DNA from: Labrenzia sp. VG12
Lineage (GTDB): Bacteria > Pseudomonadota > Alphaproteobacteria > Rhizobiales > Stappiaceae
Assembly: GCF_002237595.1 (NCBI RefSeq)
Contig: NZ_CP022529.1
Coordinates: 4,742,001-4,806,000, forward strand
Direction: 5' to 3'
Length of the DNA: 64,000 bases
In this document: in pieces, positions 43,801 through 51,486 of the stretch
Layout of the letters: every line of letters starts with the position of its first letter
How positions within the stretch are numbered: the first letter of the stretch is position 1
Notes under the pieces: model-generated
Told to the model about the DNA's origin: nothing
What the model saw: the letters and a program-made list of their open reading frames with translations, nothing else
The model's database searches: none
Made by a program: the position numbers and the translations under genes

Positions 43801-44360
43801 AGGCGGGACGGGACCCGGCCTCCTGGCCGCTGGAGCGGGGACGGCTGGTTCACCGCCTGTTGGAGCTCCTGCCCGACCTTGTGGCGGGCGAGCGGATGCA
43901 GGCTGCGGAAAACTATCTCGATCAGGCGCTGCGCCCGGAATTCATCTCCCGTCGCGAGCGCTTGCTGGAAGAGGTCGCGCGCATTCTGGACGACCCTGAA
44001 TTCGCGCCGCTGTTTGCGGCCCGGGCACGAGCCGAGGTGCCTGTCGTTGGCACGATTCGCATTGCCGATGGCACGGAGGTCGAAATCTCCGGGCAGATCG
44101 ACCGGCTTCTGGTTGAGGATAACCGGGTTGTGATTGTGGATTACAAGACGAATTTTCATCCGCCGGAAGAGGTTGCGGAAGTTCCTCTCGAATATCGCGC
44201 ACAGCTTTGTGTTTACAGGGAAATGCTGAAGCAGATTTATCCGGGCCGGGACATTTCCGCCTGTCTTTTGTGGACCTCCGGCCCTTCCCTGATGGAAATC
44301 CCGGCGGCAATGCTCGACGAGACCTTTGCCGGATTGCGGCCTGACGGCACAGCCGCTTGA
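40851..44360 (+). CDS. addA: double-strand break repair helicase AddA
   Basis: The 1169-residue UvrD-type helicase/nuclease starts at ATG 40851, which overlaps the addB stop. Walker A ANAGSGKT is at residues 28-35, ILVDEAQDTSPRQWDV is the DExQD box, QLSFRSTPDVLGAVDE and a TVHGSKGLEARIV motif follow, and the C-terminal nuclease core VVIVDYKTNFHPPE supplies catalytic Asp and Lys. It translocates on DNA with AddB, cuts until Chi, then loads RecA. A longer open frame from 40824 is upstream lead. Downstream, trxA begins after 85 bases. Confidence 0.95.
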   Translation: MSGFQIPELTRERQDLASRPRASAWVSANAGSGKTFVLSRRVVRLLLDGTDPSRILALTFTKAAAAEMATRVFRILGDWVTRDDEALSRELQDIEGRRPDAARLAMARRLFARALETPGGLKIQTIHGFCEALLHQFPLEANVAGHFAVLDDRIAAELMAESRATVLHAAETDPASTYGRALASVIDLMSDGGAQKALDELIQSRDAFRRWTNDADGLLPALEELAGLLDVDPSLRLAEFDRRFKAECPLDLNTCRAYAEALGTGSKTDQARGDALVEAASLADLTAFREAWQSIFLTAKLEPRKSLATKKIVADFPQMLDALGAEQDRLLSLLDERRKVATYEGTASLLHLADAVIRHYERAKTARGYLDFEDLVVKTASLLQKSDAALWVQYKLDQGLDHILVDEAQDTSPRQWDVVTALAAEFFSGEGGHDRVRTLFAVGDEKQSIYSFQGAVPAYFDAMRREFAQRAGEAEREFHSVNLQLSFRSTPDVLGAVDEVFREESAHRGLSQDVKAPVHEAIRRDPGIVDIWPLEAEAEIEEPDDWRQPIDHVGSGSPMIKVARRIAGEIADWMRDGVADPGDVMILVRKRGPFVEALNRELKERDIPAAGSDRLVLTDHIAVKDLAALGRFLLLPEDDLSLACVLKSPLFGLGDEDLFQIARETPDKVRPGTLWQMLVKRSETSETWKQVRARLEDWRARADFVPPYEFYARLLGADGGRKAFRSRLGVEVDDVLDEFLALTMAYEQAGTPGLEGFLAWMAAAPTEIKRELTNTKGMVRIMTVHGSKGLEARIVILVDPGAAPVSAIHDPSFLPHPRLNNDLLPPALVWLPPKADRTSWHDETVDALRAAQEEEYRRLLYVALTRAEDRLIVCGWEPKRGAHENCWYSMVSRSLKPGAQELFGPDGAVSGWRWQKDGAGTHPASGTVSRVPEASEETAPPLPAWLSEPVRPLPKKKRLQPSRAFEAMEEKEGIDPVPAVSRLQAGRDPASWPLERGRLVHRLLELLPDLVAGERMQAAENYLDQALRPEFISRRERLLEEVARILDDPEFAPLFAARARAEVPVVGTIRIADGTEVEISGQIDRLLVEDNRVVIVDYKTNFHPPEEVAEVPLEYRAQLCVYREMLKQIYPGRDISACLLWTSGPSLMEIPAAMLDETFAGLRPDGTAA

Positions 44361-44445
44361 CGCCGCGCCTCTTGCTTCCTACGTTCGTGCCAACTGACGC
44401 GCTTACATAGTGTAGGCGTGACCCCCAGACCTACGAGATCTAGTT

Positions 44446-44766
44446 ATGGCAACCACGCAAGTCACCGATGCCTCCTTTGAGGCGGAAGTTCTGAATTCCG
44501 ACGCTCCGGTCGTCGTCGACTTCTGGGCCGAATGGTGCGGCCCCTGTAAGATGATCGCTCCGGCACTTGAGGAAATCTCCGAAGAGATGGACGGCCAGGT
44601 GAAGATCACCAAGCTGAACATCGACGAAAACCAGGACATGGCCATGAAATATGGCGTCCGCTCCATCCCGATGCTGATCCTGTTCAAGGGTGGTGAGCCG
44701 ATGGCGCAACAGATCGGTGCTGCGCCGAAAGGCAAGCTGTCCGACTGGATCAAGAGCGCCCTTTAA
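44446..44766 (+). CDS. trxA: thioredoxin
   Basis: The 106-residue protein is a standard thioredoxin with active site WCGPC (30-34; Cys31 and Cys34), preceded by VVVDFWAEW and followed by the cis-Pro segment SIPMLILFKGG. It reduces cytoplasmic disulfides with thioredoxin reductase. The position directly after addBA is conserved in many Hyphomicrobiales. No transit or signal peptide is present. Confidence 0.97.
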   Translation: MATTQVTDASFEAEVLNSDAPVVVDFWAEWCGPCKMIAPALEEISEEMDGQVKITKLNIDENQDMAMKYGVRSIPMLILFKGGEPMAQQIGAAPKGKLSDWIKSAL

Positions 44767-44910
44767 GAAATGATCTTCCTGCGGCCCACCGGCGGCAGGC
44801 CATATGAGCGCGGCCGGCGGATATGCGAAAGCTTATCCGCCGATCCTCTTTGAAATGGCCGGCAATTGGTATAAAGCAGCCGCATTGGATTTTAGCCAGA
44901 CGGACCATTC

Positions 44911-45549
44911 ATGAGTGACGAGAACAAATCCCCGGAAGAACAGCCGGCAGACGTGACGCCGGAAACCGAAGCCGCGGCCGGTGAAACCGGTGCTGACGCG
45001 ACCGGCATGGATCCACTCGAACTGCTGCAGACGGAAAATGCCGACCTCAAGGACCGGGCACTCCGTGCCATGGCCGAGATGGAAAACCTGCGCCGCCGCA
45101 CGGAGAAGGAAATCAAGGACGCCCGCCAATATGCGGTCTCCGGTTTTGCGCGCGACATGCTGACCGTTTCTGACAATCTGCGCCGCGCGTTGGAAGCCCT
45201 GCCGGAAGATGACCGCAAGAACGCCGATGCCGGCGTTGCCTCGCTGATCGAAGGTGTTGAGATGATCGAACGCGATCTGCTCAACCAGCTGGAGAAAAAC
45301 GGCGTCAAGAAACTCAACCCGGAAGGCCAGAAATTCGACCCGAATTTCCACCAGGCCATGTTCGAGGTACCGAACACGGAAGTGCCGAACAACACCGTGG
45401 TTCAGGTCATGCAGGCCGGCTATGTCATCGGCGAGCGCGTCCTGCGACCGGCCATGGTCGGTGTCTCCAAGGGCGGGCCGAAGGACGTTGCCCAGGCACC
45501 GGCGGATGCCGCTGGTGAAGCCGGGCAGACTGTCGACAAGAGCGCCTGA
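44911..45549 (+). CDS. grpE: GrpE nucleotide exchange factor
   Basis: The 212-residue protein begins with an acidic disordered stretch, then a long coiled coil (DLKDRALRAMAEMENLRRR) and the C-terminal GrpE beta domain with FDPNFHQAMFEVPN and VVQVMQAGYVIGERVLRPAMVGV. GrpE releases ADP from DnaK. The gene is alone here: neither hrcA nor dnaK is adjacent. No clear heat-shock promoter was identified in the 144-base upstream gap. A terminator follows. Confidence 0.96.
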   Translation: MSDENKSPEEQPADVTPETEAAAGETGADATGMDPLELLQTENADLKDRALRAMAEMENLRRRTEKEIKDARQYAVSGFARDMLTVSDNLRRALEALPEDDRKNADAGVASLIEGVEMIERDLLNQLEKNGVKKLNPEGQKFDPNFHQAMFEVPNTEVPNNTVVQVMQAGYVIGERVLRPAMVGVSKGGPKDVAQAPADAAGEAGQTVDKSA

Positions 45550-45577
45550 TCGCGCCATCGTCTTTCTTTGAAAGAAG

Positions 45578-45610
45578 CCACTTCCGCCAGTCGCGGGAGT
45601 GGTTTTTTTT
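45578..45610 (+). terminator. intrinsic terminator after grpE
   Basis: A 10-bp stem CCACTTCCGC / GCGGGAGTGG (one T-G pair) with a 5-base loop is followed by eight T. Confidence 0.88.
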
Positions 45611-45803
45611 CGGCCGGCGTTGGTAAGCTTCGCCTTTGCGGGGCTTGTCCCTGTAGTCCTTGCCCTGAAAGGGAGTTACAACACGCTTTTTCCATCGGGG
45701 AAGAAGTGGCGAGGCTCATAGATCAAGTCATGGGGTGACGGCAAACCGGAAAGCTGGCTGACCCGAACCTGGTCTTGCGGTCCAACGAGTGAAAAGGGGC
45801 ACC

Positions 45804-46415
45804 ATGCTGCTGCAGATGCTGGATTATCTCGGCGTTGCCGTTTTTGCGATCACGGGCGGCATCATGGCGTCGCGCAAGCAGCTCGATTTCATCGCGTTTC
45901 TGTTCTTTGCCACCCTGACCGGCATTGGCGGCGGCACGCTCCGCGATCTGCTTCTTGGCGTGCCGGTGTTCTGGGTCCAGAATGAAACCTATCTGCTGGT
46001 CTGCCTCGCGGTCAGCGTTTTTGTCTGGTTCTTTGCCGACTGGATCGAGTCCTTGAACAAGCCGCTTCGCTGGGCCGACGCAGTCGGGATCGCCGCTTAT
46101 TCCGTGATGGGGGCTGCCAAGGCCCTGTCGGTCGGTGACACAATCCTGGTAGCAGTCCTGATGGGAGTTGCAACGGCAACATTCGGCGGCGTCCTGAGGG
46201 ACACGATTGCCCGTGAACCGTCTTCCATCGTCAAATCCGAGATCTATGTCAGCGCGGCATTTGCCGGCGCGGGAAGTTATGTCCTGCTGGTGCAAGTGGA
46301 TCTGCCGCAAGTCGCCTGTGCCCTTCTGGCCGGTGCGATCGCACTGATCCTGCGTGGCGGCGCTATTTTGCGGGGATGGACCTTGCCCGGCTATCGCGCC
46401 GGCAAGCGCAGCTAA
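45804..46415 (+). CDS. TRIC-type (UPF0126/YadS) cation channel family protein
   Basis: The 203-residue inner membrane protein has seven predicted hydrophobic segments and two internal repeats of the UPF0126 pattern: FAITGGIMASRKQLDFI with GTLRDLLLGVPVFW, and later AVLMGVATATFGGVLRDTIA. Prokaryotic TRIC channels conduct monovalent cations and form trimers. The GGGTLRD and GGVLRD motifs mark the pore-lining glycine-rich helices. The ATG at 45804 has AAAAGGGG upstream; a GTG at 45789 is possible but less likely. It stands alone between a grpE terminator and the VOC gene. Confidence 0.88.
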   Translation: MLLQMLDYLGVAVFAITGGIMASRKQLDFIAFLFFATLTGIGGGTLRDLLLGVPVFWVQNETYLLVCLAVSVFVWFFADWIESLNKPLRWADAVGIAAYSVMGAAKALSVGDTILVAVLMGVATATFGGVLRDTIAREPSSIVKSEIYVSAAFAGAGSYVLLVQVDLPQVACALLAGAIALILRGGAILRGWTLPGYRAGKRS

Positions 46416-46545
46416 TTGGCAGGGCGTCCCGATATTGACAAAAATCGCGATGAAATTGCGTTATGTCACAGGTCTGTCCGTCGGTCCGCAGTAGGATCAA
46501 CACAGCCTCAGGGTGCAATTTCACAAATGGAGGATGGAGAAGATC

Positions 46546-46929
46546 ATGGCCGAGCACGGTATCTTCTACTGGAACGAGCTGATGACGCGCGACACCCAGA
46601 AAGCCAAGGATTTCTATGGCAAGACTCTCGGGTGGACCTTCACCGAAATGCCGATGGAAGACGGCACCTATGTCGTGGCCAACCTCGGTGACAAGCCGGT
46701 CGGTGGCTTTTTCCCGATGAATGCGCCCCATTTCGACGGCATACCGGAACACTGGATGTCCTACATTGCCGTCGACAATATCGACGAGCGACTGGAGCTT
46801 GCAAAGGCCCATGGCGCGGAAGTCATGCGTCCTCCCTTTGATGTGCCCGGCATCGGCCGCATCGCAATCCTGAAGGATGTCGGTGGCGCGGTTCAAGGCT
46901 GGATGACACCTGCCGAGATGGCCGGCTGA
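46546..46929 (+). CDS. VOC (glyoxalase/bleomycin resistance) family protein
   Basis: The 127-residue protein has a VOC module: FYWNELMTRDTQKAKDFYGKTLGW at the start, GTYVVANLGDKPVGGFFPM, then EHWMSYIAVDNIDERLELAKAHGAEVM and a C-terminal IAILKDVGGAVQGWMTP. VOC proteins are metal-dependent enzymes or binders (glyoxalases, dioxygenases, epimerases); the substrate here is unknown. The start at 46546 is chosen because upstream residues (MQFHKW...) are not typical. A bidirectional terminator follows. Confidence 0.85.
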   Translation: MAEHGIFYWNELMTRDTQKAKDFYGKTLGWTFTEMPMEDGTYVVANLGDKPVGGFFPMNAPHFDGIPEHWMSYIAVDNIDERLELAKAHGAEVMRPPFDVPGIGRIAILKDVGGAVQGWMTPAEMAG

Positions 46930-46956
46930 GTATTCAGCAGTCGTTGTCCGAAGAAA

Positions 46957-46986
46957 AAAGGCCGGATTGCAGGATCCGGCCTTTTC
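46957..46986. terminator. bidirectional terminator between VOC and OsmC genes
   Basis: A stem AAAGGCCGGAT / ATCCGGCCTTT with a 6-base loop is followed by T on the plus strand and by a T run on the minus strand (the AAAAAA at the left). It serves the convergent VOC and OsmC genes. Confidence 0.85.
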
Positions 46987-47018
46987 GTTATCCTATGTTC
47001 CGCGCCTTTTGCCGATGC

Positions 47019-47468
47019 TCATAGAACGTTGATTTCGACGCTGTCGGCGAGAGTGTTGGCGATGAAACAGTAGCGATGAGCTCGCGCCTGCATTTCTCCC
47101 AACTGGCTTGCGTCAACTTCGAAACCTGTGTCGAAGCGCACCTTCGGATGCAGGTCGATCCGTGTCACGGACATCTGTCCCCTCGCATTTTTTCCCAGAT
47201 GGGCGACCGCCTGGTCGTGATAGCTGGCGACAGGCCAGCCCGCCTTGGCTGACAGCGCGAGAAACGTCATCATGTGGCAACTGGAGAGCGCGGCAGCGAG
47301 GGCCTGTTCGGGATTGGTATTTTCTGGATCACCGCCCCAGTCCGGGGCGGCATCCACCTGAACTTCATGACCTGCATTATACTGCACGGTGTGGGCGTTG
47401 GAGTATTTGCCTGTCTGCAAGGTTGCCTCACTTCGATGCCAATGCAGCGCGATCTCCAAATCCGACAT
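47019..47468 (-). CDS. OsmC family protein
   Basis: The 149-residue protein is an OsmC/Ohr-type thiol peroxidase homologue, with the family's first Cys in ALSSCHMMTFLALSAK and a second in HRYCFIANTL, spaced as in OsmC. Such proteins reduce organic hydroperoxides using a cysteine pair; some OsmC-like members act on other substrates. It lies 37 bases downstream of a DmdA-like aminomethyltransferase gene on the same strand, so the two are probably co-transcribed. A GGAGA site precedes the ATG. Confidence 0.85.
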   Translation of the reverse strand: MSDLEIALHWHRSEATLQTGKYSNAHTVQYNAGHEVQVDAAPDWGGDPENTNPEQALAAALSSCHMMTFLALSAKAGWPVASYHDQAVAHLGKNARGQMSVTRIDLHPKVRFDTGFEVDASQLGEMQARAHRYCFIANTLADSVEINVL

Positions 47469-47505
47469 TTTTTGGGTCTCCGGCGTATGTCAGGTCGATA
47501 CTGTG

Positions 47506-48645
47506 TCAGGCTGCCGCGAGCTTTTTGCGCGGATCGAAGAACGGCCTTTCAGCGACCGTGGCTGCTGCATGGCCGGAAGGCATTACAATCTCGAGCTGCG
47601 TGCCGATATCGGCGCAGTCGACCGAAACCATGGCAAGTGCGATGTTCTTCTCAAGACGCGGCGAATAGATGGCCGAAGTCACCTTGCCCACGCAAACACC
47701 GTCGCGGTTGATGGTCCAGAAGGCTGTGTTCGGTCCTGTCAGCGGCGCGCTGTCTATGATCAGTCCGACCTGCTTGCGTGTCACACCATTGTCCCGGACC
47801 CGCTGAAGCGCGAATTTGCCGATGAATTCCGCGTCGCTGTCCAGATTGACCAACCGATCCAATCCGAGTTCAAACGGGTTGGTGTTGATGTCCGCGTCGG
47901 CGTGATAGGAGAGCATTCCGCCTTCGATACGTCGGATGGTAGAAGTGTGGCCCGGCTTCAGGCCGAGGGGACCGCCGACTTCCATGATGCGCTCCCAGAG
48001 CTGGTCGCCATAGGTGCTGTCGCGAAGGTAGATTTCATAGCCCAGTTCGCTGGACCAGCCTGTGCGCGACACAATGAGCGGAATACCGTCAAGCTCCACC
48101 TCGCGCAGCCAGTAATAGCGCAGGTCCATGATCCCGTCGCCAAAGAGGGCGAGCATGATGTCGCCCGACTTGGGACCTTGCAACTGCAGCGGTGAGACAT
48201 CCGGCTCCGAGATGGTCACGTCCAGACCGGAATGCACAGCCACGCCTTGTGCCCAGAGCAGGATGTCGCTGTCGGCGATCGACAACCAGAAATGGTTCTC
48301 GCCCAGACGCAGCAGGATCGGGTCGTTCAGGATGCCGCCATGGGCATTGGTGATCAGAACGTATTTACATTGCCCCACCGCCATGGTCGACAGGTCGCGC
48401 GGGGTCAGCATCTGCGTGAATTTCGCGGCGTCCGGCCCAGTAATCTCAACTTGCCGCTCCACTGCCACGTCGCACAAAATGGCGTCGTTCACCAAGTTCC
48501 AGAAATTCTGTACCGGGTCGCCGAAATCTCGTGGAATGTACATATGATTGTACACTGAAAAGCCCCTGGCACCCCAGCGAACCGTCGCTTCAAAAAAAGG
48601 AGATTTGCGGATCTGTGTTCCAAATCCGAACTCATGAGCTTGCAT
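47506..48645 (-). CDS. DmdA-like aminomethyltransferase (GcvT family)
   Basis: The 379-residue protein belongs to the GcvT/DmdA folate-dependent family. From memory it aligns with DMSP demethylase along its whole length: KSPFFEATVRWGARGFSVYNHMYIP, RQVEITGPDAAKFTQMLTPRDLS, LSIADSDILLWAQG, LQLQGPKSGDIM, RRIEGGMLSYHAD and GKVTSAIYSPRLEKNIALAMV. DmdA moves a methyl group from DMSP to tetrahydrofolate in marine bacteria; close relatives of unknown substrate also exist, so DMSP is not certain. A GGAGG site precedes the ATG. An Lrp-type regulator gene lies upstream on the same strand and an OsmC gene downstream. Confidence 0.75.
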   Translation of the reverse strand: MQAHEFGFGTQIRKSPFFEATVRWGARGFSVYNHMYIPRDFGDPVQNFWNLVNDAILCDVAVERQVEITGPDAAKFTQMLTPRDLSTMAVGQCKYVLITNAHGGILNDPILLRLGENHFWLSIADSDILLWAQGVAVHSGLDVTISEPDVSPLQLQGPKSGDIMLALFGDGIMDLRYYWLREVELDGIPLIVSRTGWSSELGYEIYLRDSTYGDQLWERIMEVGGPLGLKPGHTSTIRRIEGGMLSYHADADINTNPFELGLDRLVNLDSDAEFIGKFALQRVRDNGVTRKQVGLIIDSAPLTGPNTAFWTINRDGVCVGKVTSAIYSPRLEKNIALAMVSVDCADIGTQLEIVMPSGHAAATVAERPFFDPRKKLAAA

Positions 48646-48807
48646 TCAATCCTCCACCCACATGTGCAATCCGGGCTGTCCCGCTGCGGCGTCATTGATG
48701 CCTGGCAAAATAGGGTCTTTCGATTGAAGGCGTGGCCTGAAATCCGGTGGTTCACTAGTCCGTTCAGACTGTTTTCAAGGCTAATCTCAGTCCAAACAGA
48801 CATTGGG

Positions 48808-49302
48808 CTAGCGTTGGGGCGGTGACACCAGCTTGGCCAGATTGGGTTGCTTGGCCTTGATCAGGCGTGTAGCGAAGTAGGTCATGTATCTGTCGATGCC
48901 CAGTTCAGCCGACAAAAGCTCTTCCATCAGTTCCTGGAAACTCGCCAGGCTGGGCGTGACAACGGTCATGACATAGTCAGAGCCGCCGCCAGTCGCGACG
49001 CAATTGATAATCGCATCTTCGGTCAGGATATGGTTTTCGAAACGCTCAAAATCAGACTTGCGATGATGTTCCAGGGAAATGGTCACGACCACGCGAGTCA
49101 CATCGACGATCCGATCAAGCGCAATATCGGCATGGTAGCCGCGAATGAACCCTTCCGCGCGCAGACGGTTAAGGCGCGCCCAACACGGTGTGGCAGACAG
49201 GTTCACGATTTCGGCCAACTTGGCCTTGCTCAGTTGACCATGTTTCTGCACCGCGCTGAGTATGCGGATATCCGTCGGATCGAGGCCGGTTCGTAGTCTC
49301 AT
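48808..49302 (-). CDS. Lrp/AsnC family transcriptional regulator
   Basis: The 164-residue product starts MRLRTGLDPTDIRILSAVQKHGQLSKAKLAEIVNLSATPCWARLNRL, a winged helix-turn-helix, followed by an Lrp ligand-binding domain (VVVTISLEHHRKSDFERFE, GGGSDYVMTVVTPSLASFQELMEE). The start at 49302 gives the usual family length; longer in-frame starts (49329, and a TTG at 49377) exist without better support. It lies 162 bases upstream of the DmdA-like gene in the same direction and is a natural candidate for its regulator. The effector is unknown. Confidence 0.85.
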   Translation of the reverse strand: MRLRTGLDPTDIRILSAVQKHGQLSKAKLAEIVNLSATPCWARLNRLRAEGFIRGYHADIALDRIVDVTRVVVTISLEHHRKSDFERFENHILTEDAIINCVATGGGSDYVMTVVTPSLASFQELMEELLSAELGIDRYMTYFATRLIKAKQPNLAKLVSPPQR

Positions 49303-49510
49303 CGGACCACACTTTGCTCCCTGTCGCATAGGCGCCGCTTTCACTTTATTGCTACTTACAATTTCCAGATTTTCCAATATGGAACTTTACGATCGAAAGG
49401 GGACACGATTGCGCGGCAGCGAAGCGACCAATTCCGTCAAGAAGAATTACTTCTGGTTGGCCGCAAGGGCTTCCTGTCCCGGCGGCGCAGAAATATGGAA
49501 AGCACGCAAT

Positions 49511-49540
49511 AAAAAAACGCCGGCTTACAAGCCGGCGTTT
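49511..49540 (-). terminator. intrinsic terminator of the 30-residue membrane peptide gene
   Basis: On the reverse strand a perfect stem AACGCCGGC / GCCGGCGTT is followed by a run of T. It begins about 48 bases after the TGA of the small open frame. Confidence 0.85.
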
Positions 49541-49587
49541 TCAACTCATTTGACACCGCGACGTCCTGGGAGGCGGACGGTGGTGGG

Positions 49588-49680
49588 TCAGTAAACCAGC
49601 CCTGTCGTCGCCGAGACGTAAAAAATCAGCCCGATCGCGATTGCTGGAAGACTTGCCGAATAGGCAAGTGTCGTCAACAT
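49588..49680 (-). CDS. 30-residue membrane micro-protein
   Basis: The reverse strand reads MLTTLAYSASLPAIAIG followed by LIFYVSATTGLVY and a TGA: one predicted transmembrane helix with few charged residues. The ATG has a textbook AAAGGAG site seven bases upstream, and a strong T-tailed terminator (49511-49540) follows. Together they mark an independently expressed small gene. It does not match KdpF, CydX or other small membrane proteins that I recall. It is encoded between the Lrp and ornithine-cyclodeaminase-like genes. Confidence 0.65.
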   Translation of the reverse strand: MLTTLAYSASLPAIAIGLIFYVSATTGLVY

Positions 49681-49819
49681 GACGTGCTCCTTTGCAGTCG
49701 ACATTCCGGAAACATGTCTGTCATGCAACCGCCGGTTCTCCGGCGCGTTTGACAGTCCTCATTCCGGGTCTACCCCCTGCTGTTCCAGATGTGGTGCCTG
49801 TCGTGCCGAGTTCCAGAGC

Positions 49820-50728
49820 CTACGTTCTCAAAAAAATGTGTGCGGCGAGAGCATAGTCGGCAAGCCCGGTGCGCGCACTGGGCAGAAACAGGGTGCGTTG
49901 GCCGTAATAGCGGCGGCCCGCCTTGCTGCCCTGGGTCAGCTCTTTCAGATCCGCAGCCCATTCCAGCTCTGTGCTAGGAGGAAGGCTGAGATCCGACGTG
50001 AACAGGCGCGCTTCGTCCAGAAGGTCGCTCGGCAACTGGACATCGGCATCAAGCACGTCGATATGACAGCCAGCCGGCGGATCGAGATACGTCAGCATGT
50101 GACGGGTACCTGTTCCGGCATCGGGCCCGGCGATCAGGATCATGTCGGCGCCCTCCTGCGCCGAGTGAATTTCTCCGGTCACACCGACATGCACCCCTTT
50201 CAGCGTTGCCAGTCCGGAGATCCGTTTCTGGGTGTCCGGCGCCGTCCCGCAAAGCAGGATCGATGTCAGGTTCCTGACATCGGCATAAGCGGAGATCAGG
50301 CGGGGAAGACGCGGATCATCGCCGATAATCAGCAGTCTGGACGTGTCTTCGCGCGACAGGTAGCCGGCGGCCAGAGCGTGCATGGCAGACGTTCGCCACA
50401 CTGTCAGGCGCATGCCGTCCAGGAGGGCGATCGGCTGGCCGGCAGAGCCGGAAAACAGGAGATAGAGGCTGGCGGCCGGTCCGGGTTGTTCCGGCAGGTC
50501 GAGAGCAAGCGCACATCCGATATAGCCGCGGGAGACGTCGCCCTGAGCGGCAAAATCCGTCCAGGCGGGTTGAACCGAAAGTGCGCCGGTCAGTTGATTG
50601 ACGCGGTCGATCGTCAATGTGCTGGTTTCTGGCGCGACCGTATTTGACCTGTAGGCACGGCGCAGCGTTTCAAGAACGGACCGGTCGTCAAGACAGGCGT
50701 CAATCTCGTCGCTGGAAATGATCCGCAT
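49820..50728 (-). CDS. ornithine cyclodeaminase / mu-crystallin family protein
   Basis: The 302-residue protein has the family layout: MRIISSDEIDACL at the N-terminus, then LLDGMRLTVWRTSAMHALAAGYLSR, the signature segment of OCD/mu-crystallin enzymes, followed by the NAD-binding domain. Members reduce imines or cyclodeaminate amino acids. The expected GxGxQ nucleotide-binding turn after LLIIG reads DDPRLP here, so NAD(P) binding may be weakened or altered. It ends the operon sppA-ihfB-lapA-ocd, 13 bases after lapA. Confidence 0.82.
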   Translation of the reverse strand: MRIISSDEIDACLDDRSVLETLRRAYRSNTVAPETSTLTIDRVNQLTGALSVQPAWTDFAAQGDVSRGYIGCALALDLPEQPGPAASLYLLFSGSAGQPIALLDGMRLTVWRTSAMHALAAGYLSREDTSRLLIIGDDPRLPRLISAYADVRNLTSILLCGTAPDTQKRISGLATLKGVHVGVTGEIHSAQEGADMILIAGPDAGTGTRHMLTYLDPPAGCHIDVLDADVQLPSDLLDEARLFTSDLSLPPSTELEWAADLKELTQGSKAGRRYYGQRTLFLPSARTGLADYALAAHIFLRT

Positions 50729-50741
50729 CGGGGAGCGCCGA

Positions 50742-51107
50742 TCAGGCGGCTGTGCGGCTGCCCGGCCCGGTCAGTCCCTTGACACCGCCGGCAGGCTGAG
50801 ACGTCGTCTGCATCTCGCGCAGTTGATCTGCCTCCTTGTGCCACTTGGCAGCTTCCCGGCGCTTGGACCTGGCTTCCTTGCGCCAGCGGCCCTGCCTGGC
50901 CCAGACGGCAATACCGCCGACAACAATGCCGACGCCGAGGCTGGCAAAAATCACCCAGAACAGGGGAATGTCAGGGATGGTCAGCCGTGGGTCCTGGGGA
51001 TCGAACGGGTTCAGGGACAGCGAGACCGTGTGCCGGTTTGCAACCGACAGCGGGATAAGCACCACCGCCACGGTGAACAAAATCACGTTCTTGATGAAGC
51101 TGGTCAC
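50742..51107 (-). CDS. LapA-domain inner membrane protein
   Basis: The 121-residue protein has two hydrophobic helices (residues ~5-20 and ~48-68, FWVIFASLGVGIVVGGI), the NRHTVSLSLNPFD region, and a basic cytoplasmic tail with a coiled-coil-like REAAKWHKEADQL. This is the LapA/DUF1049 pattern; in E. coli LapA works with LapB in lipopolysaccharide assembly. In many alphaproteobacteria lapA follows ihfB, as here (64-base gap). Confidence 0.82.
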   Translation of the reverse strand: MTSFIKNVILFTVAVVLIPLSVANRHTVSLSLNPFDPQDPRLTIPDIPLFWVIFASLGVGIVVGGIAVWARQGRWRKEARSKRREAAKWHKEADQLREMQTTSQPAGGVKGLTGPGSRTAA

Positions 51108-51171
51108 TGCCTTCTCCCGGAACTTTCCAGATCACGGTTTCATTTTAGATGGGGTCACGTGTGCAGCGCAA

Positions 51172-51471
51172 TCAGTCGTCGCCGTGATCCACACCATCGT
51201 TCAACCGGAGCCGCATTTCCTTGCCTGTCTTGAAAAACGGGACGTGTTTCTCGTCCACTTCCACCTTCTGGCCGGTTCTTGGATTGCGGCCGATCCGGGC
51301 GGGCCGGTTCTTCACGGAGAAGGCTCCGAAGCCACGCAGCTCGACGCGGTCGCCCCGCATGAGTGCCTCAGTGATCTCGTCCAAGATGGCGTTGACGATG
51401 TTCTCAACGTCCCGCTGATAGAGATGCGGATTTTGTTCGGCAATATGCTGAACAAGCTCAGATTTGATCAT
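51172..51471 (-). CDS. ihfB: integration host factor beta subunit
   Basis: The 99-residue DNA-bending protein starts MIKSELVQHIAEQNPHL and carries the arm region RVELRGFGAFSVKNRPARIGRNPRTGQKVEV, with the conserved GRNPRTG tip and the Pro that intercalates DNA. IHF-beta pairs with IHF-alpha (ihfA, not in this window). Assignment to the beta subunit rests on position after sppA and on the N-terminus. A GAGGGG ribosome site is present. Confidence 0.92.
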   Translation of the reverse strand: MIKSELVQHIAEQNPHLYQRDVENIVNAILDEITEALMRGDRVELRGFGAFSVKNRPARIGRNPRTGQKVEVDEKHVPFFKTGKEMRLRLNDGVDHGDD

Positions 51472-51486
51472 GAAGAGCCCCCTCGC

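Noticed and set aside
44849..44875. Sigma-32 type promoter upstream of grpE
   Set aside because: TTTGAA and TATAAA are present, but the spacing of 14-15 is short and the -10 does not match a heat-shock consensus.
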